From Gordonia sp. OPL2 (GTDB taxonomy: Bacteria; Actinomycetota; Actinomycetes; Mycobacteriales; Mycobacteriaceae): 64,000 nt of DNA. This document shows positions 53,899-62,725 of the stretch, piece after piece. The stretch lies in assembly GCF_003797825.1 (NCBI RefSeq), contig NZ_RKME01000018.1, forward strand, positions 1 to 64,000, written 5' to 3'. Both the position numbers and the translations under genes were made by a program. Numbering within the stretch: the first letter of the stretch is position 1; each line of letters opens with the position of its first letter. The notes under the pieces are model-generated. The model was not told the origin of the DNA. It searched no databases and saw only the letters and a program-made list of their open reading frames with translations.

Positions 53899-54317
53899 CC
53901 ACGAGTCGGCGATTCGCCGTCGATACCAGTGTCGCGGTGCCCCTACTCGTGGCGTCTCACGCCGCTCACGATGTGGTTCGATCCCACGTTGACGGCCGGT
54001 CGCTTGCGCTCAGCGGACATGCCCTGCCGGAGACGTATTCAGTGTTGACTCGTCTGCCGGGGGACGCGCGAGTGGCTCCGTCTGACGCCGTACTCCTCAT
54101 CGACGACAACTTCGTGGAGGCGCTGGTTCTCCCCACTGGTGTTGTGGCCGAGGCTCATCGGCTCCTCGCCCGTATGGGCGTGGCAGGTGGGGCGACGTAC
54201 GACGGCCTGGTCGCGCTCGCCGCCAGAGAGAACGATGCCATCTTGCTCACAAGAGATGCACGGGCGCGGCCCACATATGACGCGGTGGGTGCTCGGGTAG
54301 AAGAAATCGTTGGATGA
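53895..54317 (+). CDS. vapC: PIN-domain ribonuclease toxin
   Basis: A 140-residue PIN-domain RNase. The acidic Mg site is complete: Asp10 in AVDTSVAVPLL, Glu46 in ALPETYSVLTR, Asp103 in TYDGLVAL and Asp121 in LLTRDARA, so the toxin should be active. VapC toxins cleave tRNA or rRNA sites. GTG at 53895 overlaps the vapB stop (GTGA). The pair lies immediately outside the right boundary of the ychF-linked segment. Confidence 0.9.
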   Translation: MTTSRRFAVDTSVAVPLLVASHAAHDVVRSHVDGRSLALSGHALPETYSVLTRLPGDARVAPSDAVLLIDDNFVEALVLPTGVVAEAHRLLARMGVAGGATYDGLVALAARENDAILLTRDARARPTYDAVGARVEEIVG

Positions 54318-54703
54318 CACGAATCGTGTGGCGCAGCACCGTCGACGCCATGCATGACTTCCTCGAGTCGCAGCACCGGGATGAGACCGAGCTGACGCTC
54401 GTCACGCAACACCTGCCGAACATCCGTCTCACGGTCGCTGGGAAAGCCGCGGTTTCGCTGGACCGAAGTCGGGAAGGTCGAATGCACCTACCCGCACGCT
54501 GTCGCCGGGCCCCGATCACGTCGTTCCGCCGAACACCAGGCGCAGGAGCACCCACCGCGTCCCGCGGAACGTCAGGGCCGCTACCTCAGCGACACCCCTC
54601 GCCACCGGAGAACATCGAGTCGTGCAGTGCGGCGGTGGCGGCAACGGCCAGGCGGACGCCCAGTTCCCGCTCGGCCTTCGCCGGCCATGACACCATCGGT
54701 GCC
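54318..54703. other. 386-bp region without a supported gene
   Basis: The frame open from 54314 reads through this stretch into the immunity-like gene, but its translation is Arg/Pro/Ser-rich without motifs beyond the first 50 residues. On the minus strand 54583-54693 a short frame (KAERELGVRLAVAATAALHD) looks protein-like but has no start or family. The region may hold remnants of lost genes. Confidence 0.4.
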
Positions 54704-55240
54704 ATGGCCTCGGATCAGACCCTCAGCGACGTGGAACGGCGCCTCCTCGCAGGGTGGGCCGCCGACTGTGCGAGCCGGGTCCTCCCGCTGTTCGAGGCGG
54801 ACCCGCCGGCGGACGAGCAGATACGCGACGCCCTCGCCCGCGCCCGGGCATATGGCGACGGTGAGAGCACGGCCGCCGAGGAGATCCGCAAGCGGATGAT
54901 CGCCGTGAAGGCGGCAGGAGCTGCCACGACCACTGCGGGTGCCGCGGCCGCGCGCTCCGTGGGACAGGCTGCGGCAGTAGCGCACATGGGCGCCCACGCA
55001 TTCGGCGCCGCGGCCTACGCCGTCAAAGCGGTGTCGCTGGCGAATCCGCAACGGCCGGAGGCGATCGAGGAAGAGGTGTCCTGGCAGGTGGCACATGCGC
55101 GTGACGATGCACGGGCGGCCCTGCGGTTACTGCCTCCGGTCGGAGAGGGTTCCGGCGGTCCGCTCGGCCCCGGGCTCCTGTCCCGCGGTCTGCTGGGGGC
55201 GGTCATCCGAGATCTGCAGACGCGGATTCGTGTCGACTGA
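54704..55240 (+). CDS. Imm5-like putative immunity protein
   Basis: A 178-residue all-helical protein: LAGWAADCASRVLPLFEADPPADEQIRDALARARAYGDGE, then repeated Ala-rich helices (SVGQAAAVAHMGAHAFGAAAYAVKAV) and EVSWQVAHARDDARAALRLLPP (each given here as parts). This pattern, WAADCAxRVLxLFE with AxAHMxxHAxGAAxYAxKA, matches the Imm5-like immunity family found in polymorphic-toxin loci. No toxin gene is adjacent, so it is an orphan here. ATG at 54704 is chosen because the frame upstream lacks coding character. Confidence 0.65.
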   Translation: MASDQTLSDVERRLLAGWAADCASRVLPLFEADPPADEQIRDALARARAYGDGESTAAEEIRKRMIAVKAAGAATTTAGAAAARSVGQAAAVAHMGAHAFGAAAYAVKAVSLANPQRPEAIEEEVSWQVAHARDDARAALRLLPPVGEGSGGPLGPGLLSRGLLGAVIRDLQTRIRVD

Positions 55241-55298
55241 GTGGATGTTCTGGCGCCAAACCCGCGCGTCAGGCGTTCGCGTGGTCGATACTGCATCC

Positions 55299-56270
55299 GT
55301 GATCCGTACACAGCAAAGTGTGTTCTGCGCCGTGACGATGGTGGCGCTGGCCGTCGCGGGTCTGGTGGTGGCAGCACCGGCGACTGCGGCCCCGTCCGGT
55401 TGGCGCTACACGATGGTGGCGTTCAGCAACGCCAGCGATCGCGACATGGACGTCTATCAGTCGGGTGACGGCACACGGTTCCAGTTGCTCCGGAAGTCCG
55501 CGTATCGGCCGCCGGCCGGGCGTGTGCGAGACGCGAGCATCTTCCGGAACACCGACGGTCTGTACTACATCACCTATACGACGGCCTCCGGAGCGAACAT
55601 CGGCTTCGCGCGCAGTGCCGACCGCGTCAATTGGACGCCGCTGGGGAACTGGCCGGTCCCGTTCTGCTGCGCCCTGCTGCCGGGTACCGGAGACGGACGC
55701 GGTCTGGGCTCCTCGAGCGGACCGGGTTCCTCCGGGTCGGCGGGATCGAGCGATGGCCCGTCGCTGTCACCGTTCACCACCAAGGCATGGGCGCCCGAAT
55801 GGTTCGTCGAAGGCGGGCGCGTCAACATCATCCTGTCGATGTCGACGGGCGGCGGCTTCGTGCCGTATCTGATGACCGCGCTCGATCCGGGGCTGCGGGT
55901 GTGGAGCCCGCCCGTCCCGCTCGCCGGGATCGGCGCCGACCACATCGACACCACTGTGGTGAAGGTGGGGGCGACGTATCACGCCTTCACCAAGAACGAG
56001 ACCAAGAAGTTCATCCAGCACGCGGTCGCGCCCACCTTGGTCGGACCGTACCGTTTCGTCCCACCCGGGAATTGGGGCACCTTCGTGGAGGGACCGGCCG
56101 TCGTCCAGCTGCCGAACGGGACGTGGCGCATGTACCTCGACGCCTACCGTCGCGGACGGCACCTCTACTCCGACAGCCGGGACGGCCTGCGCACCTGGAC
56201 TCCGGTGAAGGAGCTCCCGGGACTGTCCGGGATCGCGCGGCACGTCGGCGTGATGCGCGAACCTGCGTAG
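55299..56270 (+). CDS. secreted five-bladed beta-propeller glycosidase, GH43-like
   Basis: A 323-residue exported protein with signal peptide (residues about 1-32, ending APATAAPSG). Propeller motifs are VRDASIFRNTDGLYYITYT (a likely catalytic Asp near the start of the first blade), KAWAPEWFVEGG (the APEW motif of GH43) and FVEGPAVVQLPNGTWRMYLD (catalytic Glu). GH43 enzymes are arabinanases and xylosidases. In this group of bacteria the host's own arabinan is a possible substrate. A Gly/Ser-rich loop (about 135-155) is inserted. GTG at 55299 is the likely start. Confidence 0.78.
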   Translation: MIRTQQSVFCAVTMVALAVAGLVVAAPATAAPSGWRYTMVAFSNASDRDMDVYQSGDGTRFQLLRKSAYRPPAGRVRDASIFRNTDGLYYITYTTASGANIGFARSADRVNWTPLGNWPVPFCCALLPGTGDGRGLGSSSGPGSSGSAGSSDGPSLSPFTTKAWAPEWFVEGGRVNIILSMSTGGGFVPYLMTALDPGLRVWSPPVPLAGIGADHIDTTVVKVGATYHAFTKNETKKFIQHAVAPTLVGPYRFVPPGNWGTFVEGPAVVQLPNGTWRMYLDAYRRGRHLYSDSRDGLRTWTPVKELPGLSGIARHVGVMREPA

Positions 56271-56437
56271 TAGCTGCGCAGCTCGGGGTGAACGAGGCCG
56301 CCAGTTCGCTGAATCTGGGACAACAGGCGTTGTAATCACTATGCTCAACCCGGTCGACGGGGGACATCCCGGCCGGTGATGTGCTGCGCCCAGCCGTCGG
56401 CGGGCTCCGCGGTCGACGCGGACATGGGGGAGCAACA

Positions 56438-57448
56438 GTGTTTCGGATAATCTTGCGCGCGACCGCCGCCAAATGCGTCACCGTCGTGTGTCTCATCGCC
56501 ATGGGTGTCATGACCGCGGGTGTCGCGACCGCCGGTGTCGCGGCGGCCGCGCCCGGGCGCGCGCACATCACCTCGATCACCCAGGAGACGCCGACCCGGG
56601 CCGGGGTATGGGTGTACTCGGCCGCCATGAACAAGAAGATCAAGGTCTTCATCCTCACGCCGCGTCACTCGACCGGGCCACGGCCGATGCTCTACATGCT
56701 CGACGGCGCCGGGGCCCGCGGCCAGACCAGTGGCTGGCTCGAGGCGACCGACATCGAGAAGTACTTCGCCGACAAGAACGTGACCGTCGTGCTCCCGACG
56801 GGGGCCTACGGAACCTTCTACGCCGACTGGGAGCGGCACGACCCCAAGGTGGGCAAGCCGCAGTGGGAGACGTTCTTGACCAAGGAGCTGCCGCCGCTGC
56901 TCGACGCTCGATTCGACTCGAACGGGTCCCGGGGGATCGCCGGTGTCTCGATGGGTGGGCAGGCGGCCTTCACGCTCGCGTCCCGGGCGCCGGACCTGTA
57001 CCGGGCCGTGGCCTCGCTCAGCGGCTGTCCGCCCGTGTCCACCCCGGAGGGCGAGAGCTACGTGCGGGCAACGCTCGCGCGAGGTGGCGCCAATGCCGAG
57101 AACATGTGGGGGCCGTTCGGCTCACAGGGCTGGCGCGATCATGATCCCGCGCTGCGCCTCGACGCGCTGCGCGGCAAGAAGCTGTACCTCTACTCGGGTG
57201 CAGGGCAACTCGGGCCCGCCGACATGAACCGCGACGTGACACCCGAGGAAGGCCTCTACCAGGTTGTCCTCGCCGCCTCGGCCACGTTCGAGATCGCCAC
57301 GAGTCAGTGCTCGCATCGGTTCGCCGGTCAGTTGCGTGACGCGGGGCTGCCGTACACCGATGCGTTGCAGGTCGTCGGAACCCATCATTGGTACTACTGG
57401 GCGAAGGAACTGCCCCGGATGTGGCAGGCGATCTCGCCCGCATTGTGA
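56438..57448 (+). CDS. secreted mycolyltransferase-like esterase (Ag85 family)
   Basis: A 336-residue exported alpha/beta hydrolase with a signal peptide (about residues 1-40, ending GVAAAAPG). It has the Ag85 layout: PMLYMLDGAGARGQTSGWL at the first strand, WETFLTKELPPLLDARF, nucleophile Ser in GIAGVSMGGQAAF and a C-terminal His in GTHHWYYWAKEL. Ag85 proteins move mycolic acids between trehalose and arabinogalactan in the envelope. GTG at 56438 has GGGGGAG upstream. It follows the GH43-like gene by 167 bp. Confidence 0.85.
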   Translation: MFRIILRATAAKCVTVVCLIAMGVMTAGVATAGVAAAAPGRAHITSITQETPTRAGVWVYSAAMNKKIKVFILTPRHSTGPRPMLYMLDGAGARGQTSGWLEATDIEKYFADKNVTVVLPTGAYGTFYADWERHDPKVGKPQWETFLTKELPPLLDARFDSNGSRGIAGVSMGGQAAFTLASRAPDLYRAVASLSGCPPVSTPEGESYVRATLARGGANAENMWGPFGSQGWRDHDPALRLDALRGKKLYLYSGAGQLGPADMNRDVTPEEGLYQVVLAASATFEIATSQCSHRFAGQLRDAGLPYTDALQVVGTHHWYYWAKELPRMWQAISPAL

Positions 57449-57534
57449 TCGGCGCGATCTGATCGATTCGGGCACGGATCGTCGGGCGGAGGCCAAGTGG
57501 TGCGAGAAGGATCGTGGGGGTAAGGAGGACCCCC

Positions 57535-58399
57535 ATGATCGGCACACTCAACGATCTCGTGGAACTCGTCGAACACCACACCGACGAGGCCATCGACGTC
57601 GCAGGCTTCGCCCGCGCGCACGGCACGACCGAGTATCACCTGCGGCGGATGTTCGCCGCGCTGGCGACGATGCCGCTGTCGGAGTACGTACGTCGCCGTC
57701 GGATGACACTCGCCGGCACCGACTTGGTGAGCAGTGACGTCGGCCTGCTGGACGTCGCGGTACGGCACGGATACTCCTCGGTCGAGGCGTTCGGCCGCGC
57801 GTTCCGGGCCGTGCACGGTGCCGGACCGTCCGACGTGCGCCGACACGGAGGTCCGCTCAGTACACAACCCATGCTCAGGTTCCGCCTGAGCGTGGAAGGG
57901 AGCAACCCCATGAATGTCACCATCACCGACCGTCCTGCCGTCACCCTCGTCGGCCACGCTGCCGAGGTTCCGCTCATCTATCGCGGCGTCAACCCGCATA
58001 TCCAGCAACACATCGCGTCGATCGCCCCCGAGGAACACCGACGTTTGTCAGCCTTGAGCGACACCGAGCCCGGAGGCATTCTCGCGGTCACCCTGGGTCA
58101 GGAACCGGATGCGCCCGAAGGGTCTCCGATCACCTATCTGCACGGGGTGGCGGTGACGGCGGAGACTGAGATCCCGGATGATCTCGACACCGTTCAGCGT
58201 GGAGGGCGGCAGTTGGGTGATCTTCCATTCGAGCGGACCGTCCCCGGACGCCCTGCAGCAGACGTGGGCGGCGACCGCGACCGAGTGGTTCCCGTCGAAC
58301 CCGTGGCGACTGCGCCCCGGCCCGACGATCCTGCGATACCTCGAACTGACGGAAACGCATGCGGTGTCCGAGATCTGGATGCCGATCGAGAGATCGTGA
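57535..58399 (+). pseudogene. AraC regulator with GyrI-like effector domain, frameshifted
   Basis: The frame from ATG 57535 (AAGGAGG upstream) encodes an AraC HTH (residues about 1-105: VDVAGFARAHGTTEYHLRRMF and LDVAVRHGYSSVEAFGRAFR) and the first half of a GyrI-like domain up to PDDLDTV. After GTT at 58192-58194 the correct continuation is in another frame: SVEGGSWVIFHSSGPSPDAL to the stop at 58399, ending EIWMPIE. One extra base (C at 58195) separates the frames. The native frame otherwise reads on to 58476 as non-homologous residues. It is a real mutation or a base-call error. Confidence 0.85.
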
Positions 58400-58436
58400 T
58401 CGGGCCGGGATCGGGGGTCGGATGCCTGCATCCGAC

Positions 58437-60044
58437 CTACAGCGAGATACCCAGCGACCAGGTGAACAGGGTGTAGGTGGCAATGGTGATCAGGACGATC
58501 CCGATCAGGTTCAGCCATATCCCGCCGCGGATCATCTGGCCGATGGTCACATATCCGCTGCCGAAGGCGACCGCGTTGGGCGGTGTCGCCACCGGCAGCA
58601 TGAAGGCGCAGGTGGCCGCCAAGGCCACCGGAACCGTGAGCAGCAACGGGTCCAGGGACATGCCCATGGCCACGCCGCCGGCGACCGGGAGGAAGGTCGC
58701 GGCCGTGGCCGTGTTGCTGGTGATCTCGGTCAGGAAGATAATCGCCGCCGTCACCACGATGACCAGCAACACCACCGGGATGCCGTCGAGCCCGGATGCC
58801 TCCTCGCCGATCCAGTCCGTCAGTCCGCTGGAATTGAACTGCTCGGACAACGCGAGCCCACCGCCGAACAGTAGGAGCACACCCCACGGGAGTCGGATCG
58901 CAGTGTCCCAGTCGAGAAGTCGAACACCGGGCGTGACCCCGCTGGGCAGCAGGAACAGCAGGACGGCCGCGGTCATCGCGATGCCGGTGTCGGAGATGGG
59001 CGGGTTCTCATCCCAGATCAGCGGGACCGCGATCCACGAGACGGCGGCGAGGCAGAAGATCACCGCCACCCGGATCTCGCCCTGCGACATCGGGCCCAGG
59101 GCGCTCAGTTCATCTTTGATGAGTTGCCGACCGCCCGGGATGTCGTCGATCTCCGGTTTGAACAGCACGTGGGTGAGCAGGAACCAGCAGATGACCAGGA
59201 ACACCACGGCCACGGGCACTCCCGCGATCATCCACTCCAGAAAGCCGATGTCGATGCCTTCGCCCTCGAGGTAGCCCACCAGCAGTGCGTTTGGCGGAGT
59301 GCCGATGATGGTGCCGAGCGACCCGATCGACGCCGCGTAGGCGATGCCCAGCATGAGCGCGGTGCCGAAGTTGCTCTTGATCACCATCGTGGTGATCTGT
59401 TCGTCCTTCGATTCCGCTGCGCTGCCGGATGTCTCGTCCTCGTCGACCTTCCGGTTCATGTCGAGCACCAGGACGAGCACCGACACCCCGATCGGAATCA
59501 TCATGACCGCGGTCGCGGTGTTGGACACCCACATCGACAGGAAGCCGGTGGCGATCATGAAACCGGCGACGACCATGGTCGGTCGGGTGCCGACGGCGCC
59601 GACCGTCACCAGGGCGATCCGCCGGTGCAGATTCCAGCGCTGCATGGCGAGCGCGAGCAGGAATCCGCCCATGAACAGGAAGATGATGTTGTTGCCGTAG
59701 GACGCGCCGACGTCGTTGACCGAGACCTCGGAATCGAACACCGGGAAGATCACCAGCGGGATCAGCGCTGTCGCCGGGATCGGGATGGCCTCGGTCATCC
59801 ACCACAGGCCCATCAGGACCGCGGTAGCGGCGGTCAGCCGAGCGTTGTGATCGACGTTGTCGGGCATGACCACATACACGAGAACAGCAAGGACGACGCC
59901 GGCGCCCAGCCCGATCCACTGTCGTCTCCGCCGGCCGCGTGTGGGCTGTTCGGCGCGTTCGCCGGCCGACTTCTGGTCGATCTCCGAGTCGTCGTCCGCT
60001 ACGGTCGCGCGTCCCGCCTGCTCGGGACCCTGCCTGTTCGCCAT
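58437..60044 (-). CDS. DASS-family (SLC13) sodium/dicarboxylate symporter
   Basis: A 535-residue transporter with about 11-12 membrane segments and a polar N-terminus of about 45 residues. The paired SNT motifs that bind sodium and substrate are visible: MWVSNTATAVMMIPIG in the first half and LTEITSNTATAATFLPVAGG in the second, as is GTIIGTPPNALLVGYL and LPVATPPNAVAFGSGYV. It imports C4-dicarboxylates or related acids. The ATG at 60044 has GAGGAGG upstream. A charged loop (about 195-220) is longer than usual. Confidence 0.9.
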   Translation of the reverse strand: MANRQGPEQAGRATVADDDSEIDQKSAGERAEQPTRGRRRRQWIGLGAGVVLAVLVYVVMPDNVDHNARLTAATAVLMGLWWMTEAIPIPATALIPLVIFPVFDSEVSVNDVGASYGNNIIFLFMGGFLLALAMQRWNLHRRIALVTVGAVGTRPTMVVAGFMIATGFLSMWVSNTATAVMMIPIGVSVLVLVLDMNRKVDEDETSGSAAESKDEQITTMVIKSNFGTALMLGIAYAASIGSLGTIIGTPPNALLVGYLEGEGIDIGFLEWMIAGVPVAVVFLVICWFLLTHVLFKPEIDDIPGGRQLIKDELSALGPMSQGEIRVAVIFCLAAVSWIAVPLIWDENPPISDTGIAMTAAVLLFLLPSGVTPGVRLLDWDTAIRLPWGVLLLFGGGLALSEQFNSSGLTDWIGEEASGLDGIPVVLLVIVVTAAIIFLTEITSNTATAATFLPVAGGVAMGMSLDPLLLTVPVALAATCAFMLPVATPPNAVAFGSGYVTIGQMIRGGIWLNLIGIVLITIATYTLFTWSLGISL

Positions 60045-60201
60045 CGAACCTCCTCGAGCTGTCATCGTCGCCAGCCTATCGTCCCTTTTGTCCGATATTC
60101 GCGGATATGGCGAAGCGCGGTGCCGGCAGCGGCGTCGGAGGATAACCCGTGTTCGCACAGAAGGATTCGTTCGGCACTGGTCGTCGACTATCCTGACCTG
60201 C

Positions 60202-60543
60202 ATGGGAGATGACTGGCGAGAATCCAAGGTCGCCGACGTCCGGGCACTCATCATGCGCGCCGACCCGAACATCGTCGAAGAGATCAAGTGGCGCAAGCCC
60301 TCCAACCCGGACGGCGTGCCGACCTTCTCGCTCGATGGTCTGCTGTGCACTCTCGAGACCTACAAGGACAAGGTCAAGGTGACCTTCGCGAAGGGGGCCT
60401 CCTTGCCGGACCCGACCGAACTGTTCAATGCCAGTCTCGGGGCGGGCGTCCGGCGAGCGATCGACGTCCGGGAGGACGACGCCCTCGACGATGACGCCTT
60501 CGTCGCCCTTGTTCAGGCGGCGGTCGCAATCAACCGCGAGTGA
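60202..60543 (+). CDS. DUF1801 (YdhG-like) family protein
   Basis: A 113-residue protein with VRALIMRADPNIVEEIKWRKPS and LETYKDKVKVTFAKGASLPDPTELFN, both conserved in the DUF1801/YdhG family of unknown function. TATCCT at 60189-60194 lies 7 nt before ATG 60202, supporting the start. The gene stands apart from its neighbours. Confidence 0.82.
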   Translation: MGDDWRESKVADVRALIMRADPNIVEEIKWRKPSNPDGVPTFSLDGLLCTLETYKDKVKVTFAKGASLPDPTELFNASLGAGVRRAIDVREDDALDDDAFVALVQAAVAINRE

Positions 60544-60644
60544 TCCGCGGTGTGGTGCGGACGGAGCGGGGTGGTGCTGGGACCACCCCCGATGTACCGC
60601 CAACGCCAGTGAGGTCACGTCGACACCGGCCTAACGTCGCCGTC

Positions 60645-61949
60645 ATGACGGAAACAACGACGTTCGATGACCCGACACCGAGCCCGACCACACTGCCCTC
60701 GCCGCCATACGACGCTCCCGACGACAGAGCTCGATCTGCGTGGACATCGTTGGCGCGCAACCCTCTTCGCTACCTGATCTCTGCCGATCCATGGCGCGCG
60801 CTCGTGCACCTGGCAATGTCACTCGTATTCGGATGGCTCTGCTTCGGCCTCTACGTGGTGATCATCCTGCTGCCGTTCGCGCCGGCATGGTCCTATCTGC
60901 TGGCCAAGGTGGAGCGGCAACGGATCGTCCTGCTCGGTGTCGTGCCGATCGTGAACCCACATCCGCCGCTCCGGGAGCGCGCGTTCACCGCACGGATCGG
61001 TGACCGTCTCGGCGAGGCGGCGACCTGGCGGGAGACCGGATATTCGCTCATCATCGCCGCTGCGGCGCCGTTCCTCTCGATCGGGCTGTTGGTCGCGGGC
61101 GCCGTCGTCGGTGCGTGCCTCCTCGCGCCGTGGCTGATCACCATGGAACCGGTGATGATGTTCGGCGGGTGGGTCATCGACACGCAGCCAGAGGCATGGA
61201 CGCTGACCGCCGTCGGTGTGCCGCTGGCAGGCATCCTGCTCTACCTGTGCGCCGGGGTCTCCGCTGCGCTGGCCACGCTCGCCCAGGCGTTGCTGGGCCC
61301 GCGCGAGGAGGAACTCGCCGCTCGCCTCGCCGAGTTGCATGCCTCACGCGGCATCCTGGTCACGTCTTTCGAAGGAGAACGCCGCCGCATCGAGCGCGAT
61401 CTGCACGATGGCCCGCAGCGCGATCTGGTCGGTCTGTCGATGCACCTCGGGGAACTGCAACTCGCCGTGGAGGACGAGAAGATCCGAGCCCAGGTCGCCG
61501 TGGCGCAGGACCGCGTCGAGCAGGTGCTGGCCAGCCTGCGGGACACTGTCCGCGGGGTTCATCCACAGGTTCTCGACGACCACGGGGTGGCGGCTGCCTG
61601 TGTGGAGCTCGGGCGGGGCCCGCTGCCGGTCCGGGTGATCTGCCGAGCAGGCTGGTATGACGGGCTCCGGCTACCCGCGGAGATCGAGAAAACGATGTAC
61701 TACACGGCGAGCGAAGCGGTGACCAATGCGACCAAGCATGCGCATGCCACTGTCGTCACCATCACCCTGAGTGAGTTCGACGGGATCGCCTCCATGGAGA
61801 TAGTCGACGACGGGGTGGGCGGGGCCGACATCGGACACGGCTCCGGATTGTCGGGTCTGATCGAGCGGGCTGCCGCGGTCGGAGCGGAACTGAGCGTCGC
61901 CAGCCCGCAGGGTGGACCCACCCGCCTGTTCTGGACGACGAGGAGGTGA
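60645..61949 (+). CDS. NarL-type sensor histidine kinase
   Basis: A 434-residue kinase. A putative sensor domain with four membrane helices (about residues 55-85, 130-165, 170-190, 195-220) precedes the HisKA_3 box RRRIERDLHDGPQRDLVGL, with phospho-acceptor His254. The ATPase domain has SEAVTNATKHAHA (N box), VDDGVGGAD (G1) and GLSGLIERAAAVGAEL (G2). It should phosphorylate the response regulator encoded 3 bp downstream. The signal is unknown. ATG at 60645 begins METTTFDD-like polar residues. Confidence 0.92.
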   Translation: MTETTTFDDPTPSPTTLPSPPYDAPDDRARSAWTSLARNPLRYLISADPWRALVHLAMSLVFGWLCFGLYVVIILLPFAPAWSYLLAKVERQRIVLLGVVPIVNPHPPLRERAFTARIGDRLGEAATWRETGYSLIIAAAAPFLSIGLLVAGAVVGACLLAPWLITMEPVMMFGGWVIDTQPEAWTLTAVGVPLAGILLYLCAGVSAALATLAQALLGPREEELAARLAELHASRGILVTSFEGERRRIERDLHDGPQRDLVGLSMHLGELQLAVEDEKIRAQVAVAQDRVEQVLASLRDTVRGVHPQVLDDHGVAAACVELGRGPLPVRVICRAGWYDGLRLPAEIEKTMYYTASEAVTNATKHAHATVVTITLSEFDGIASMEIVDDGVGGADIGHGSGLSGLIERAAAVGAELSVASPQGGPTRLFWTTRR

Positions 61950-61952
61950 CGG

Positions 61953-62579
61953 TTGCGCATCGTCGTGGCGGAGGACTCGGTCCTGCTGGCCGAAGGTCTC
62001 ACCCGTATTCTGCGAGCGGCCGGCCATGACGTGACGGCGACCGTCACCGATGCCGGCGAGTTGCGTCGGGTGGTCTCCGACGAAACCGATCTCGTGGTCA
62101 CCGACGTCCGCATGCCGCCGGGACACGGCGACGACGGGCTGCGGGCCGCCCTTGAGATCCGCTCGCGCAGAACCGGTTTGCCCGTCCTGGTGCTGTCGCA
62201 GTATGTCGCGTCGGCGTACGCCCGTGAACTGCTCGACTCGGGTGGCGCCGTTGGCTACCTCCTCAAGGAGAGGGTCGGTCGCGTCACGGATTTCCTCCGC
62301 GCCATCGATACGGTGGCGGATGGGGGAGTGATCGTCGACCCGGAGGTCATCGGCACGATGCTGCGTCCGTCGGTCCTCGACCGACTCACGCCGCGCGAAA
62401 CAGACGTCCTCCGGGCCATGTCCGAGGGATGCGCGAATGCCGAGATCGCCTCCCGTCTGTCGGTGTCCGACGCGGCGGTCGCCAAACATGTCGCGAACAT
62501 CTTCGCCAAACTCGATCTGCCCCCACAAGAAGGCAATCGCCGGGTTCGAGCGATCCTCACCTATCTCGCGGAACACTGA
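61953..62579 (+). CDS. NarL/LuxR-type response regulator
   Basis: A 208-residue regulator. Receiver residues are Asp8 (in AEDS), phospho-acceptor Asp51 in VVTDVRMPP, Ser in LVLSQYV and Lys in YLLKERVG. The LuxR HTH is LTPRETDVLRAMSEGCANAEIASRLSVSDAAVAKHVANIF. It pairs with the kinase immediately upstream. The start is TTG at 61953, after AGGAGG; a TTG start is unusual but fixed by that site and the receiver fold. Confidence 0.93.
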   Translation: MRIVVAEDSVLLAEGLTRILRAAGHDVTATVTDAGELRRVVSDETDLVVTDVRMPPGHGDDGLRAALEIRSRRTGLPVLVLSQYVASAYARELLDSGGAVGYLLKERVGRVTDFLRAIDTVADGGVIVDPEVIGTMLRPSVLDRLTPRETDVLRAMSEGCANAEIASRLSVSDAAVAKHVANIFAKLDLPPQEGNRRVRAILTYLAEH

Positions 62580-62653
62580 GCCCCGAGATCGACGCCCCGG
62601 GAGTAGAGCGCCGAGAACCGAACGCGGGTGTTCGCAACGCGCCCCAACACAGA

Positions 62654-62692
62654 TGACGGTGAACGTAACGCTCAGCGTTACGTTCACCGTCA
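62654..62692. terminator. 19-bp perfect inverted repeat between convergent genes
   Basis: Positions 62654-62672 are the perfect inverse of 62674-62692 around a single C; a real hairpin would leave a tip of three or five bases. The arm begins TGACGGTGAACG. It lies between the response regulator (ends 62579) and the FNT channel (ends 62726), so it probably stops both transcripts. Confidence 0.8.
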
Positions 62693-62725
62693 CCTCATGT
62701 CAGGCGTGCCCGAGGAGATCCGGCG

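Noticed and set aside
54314..54703. A 308-residue gene overlapping the vapC stop by ATGA and fused to the immunity-like protein
   Set aside because: Beyond the first 50 residues the translation is low-complexity Arg/Pro/Ser without family resemblance. The immunity-like domain starts cleanly at the ATG at 54704.
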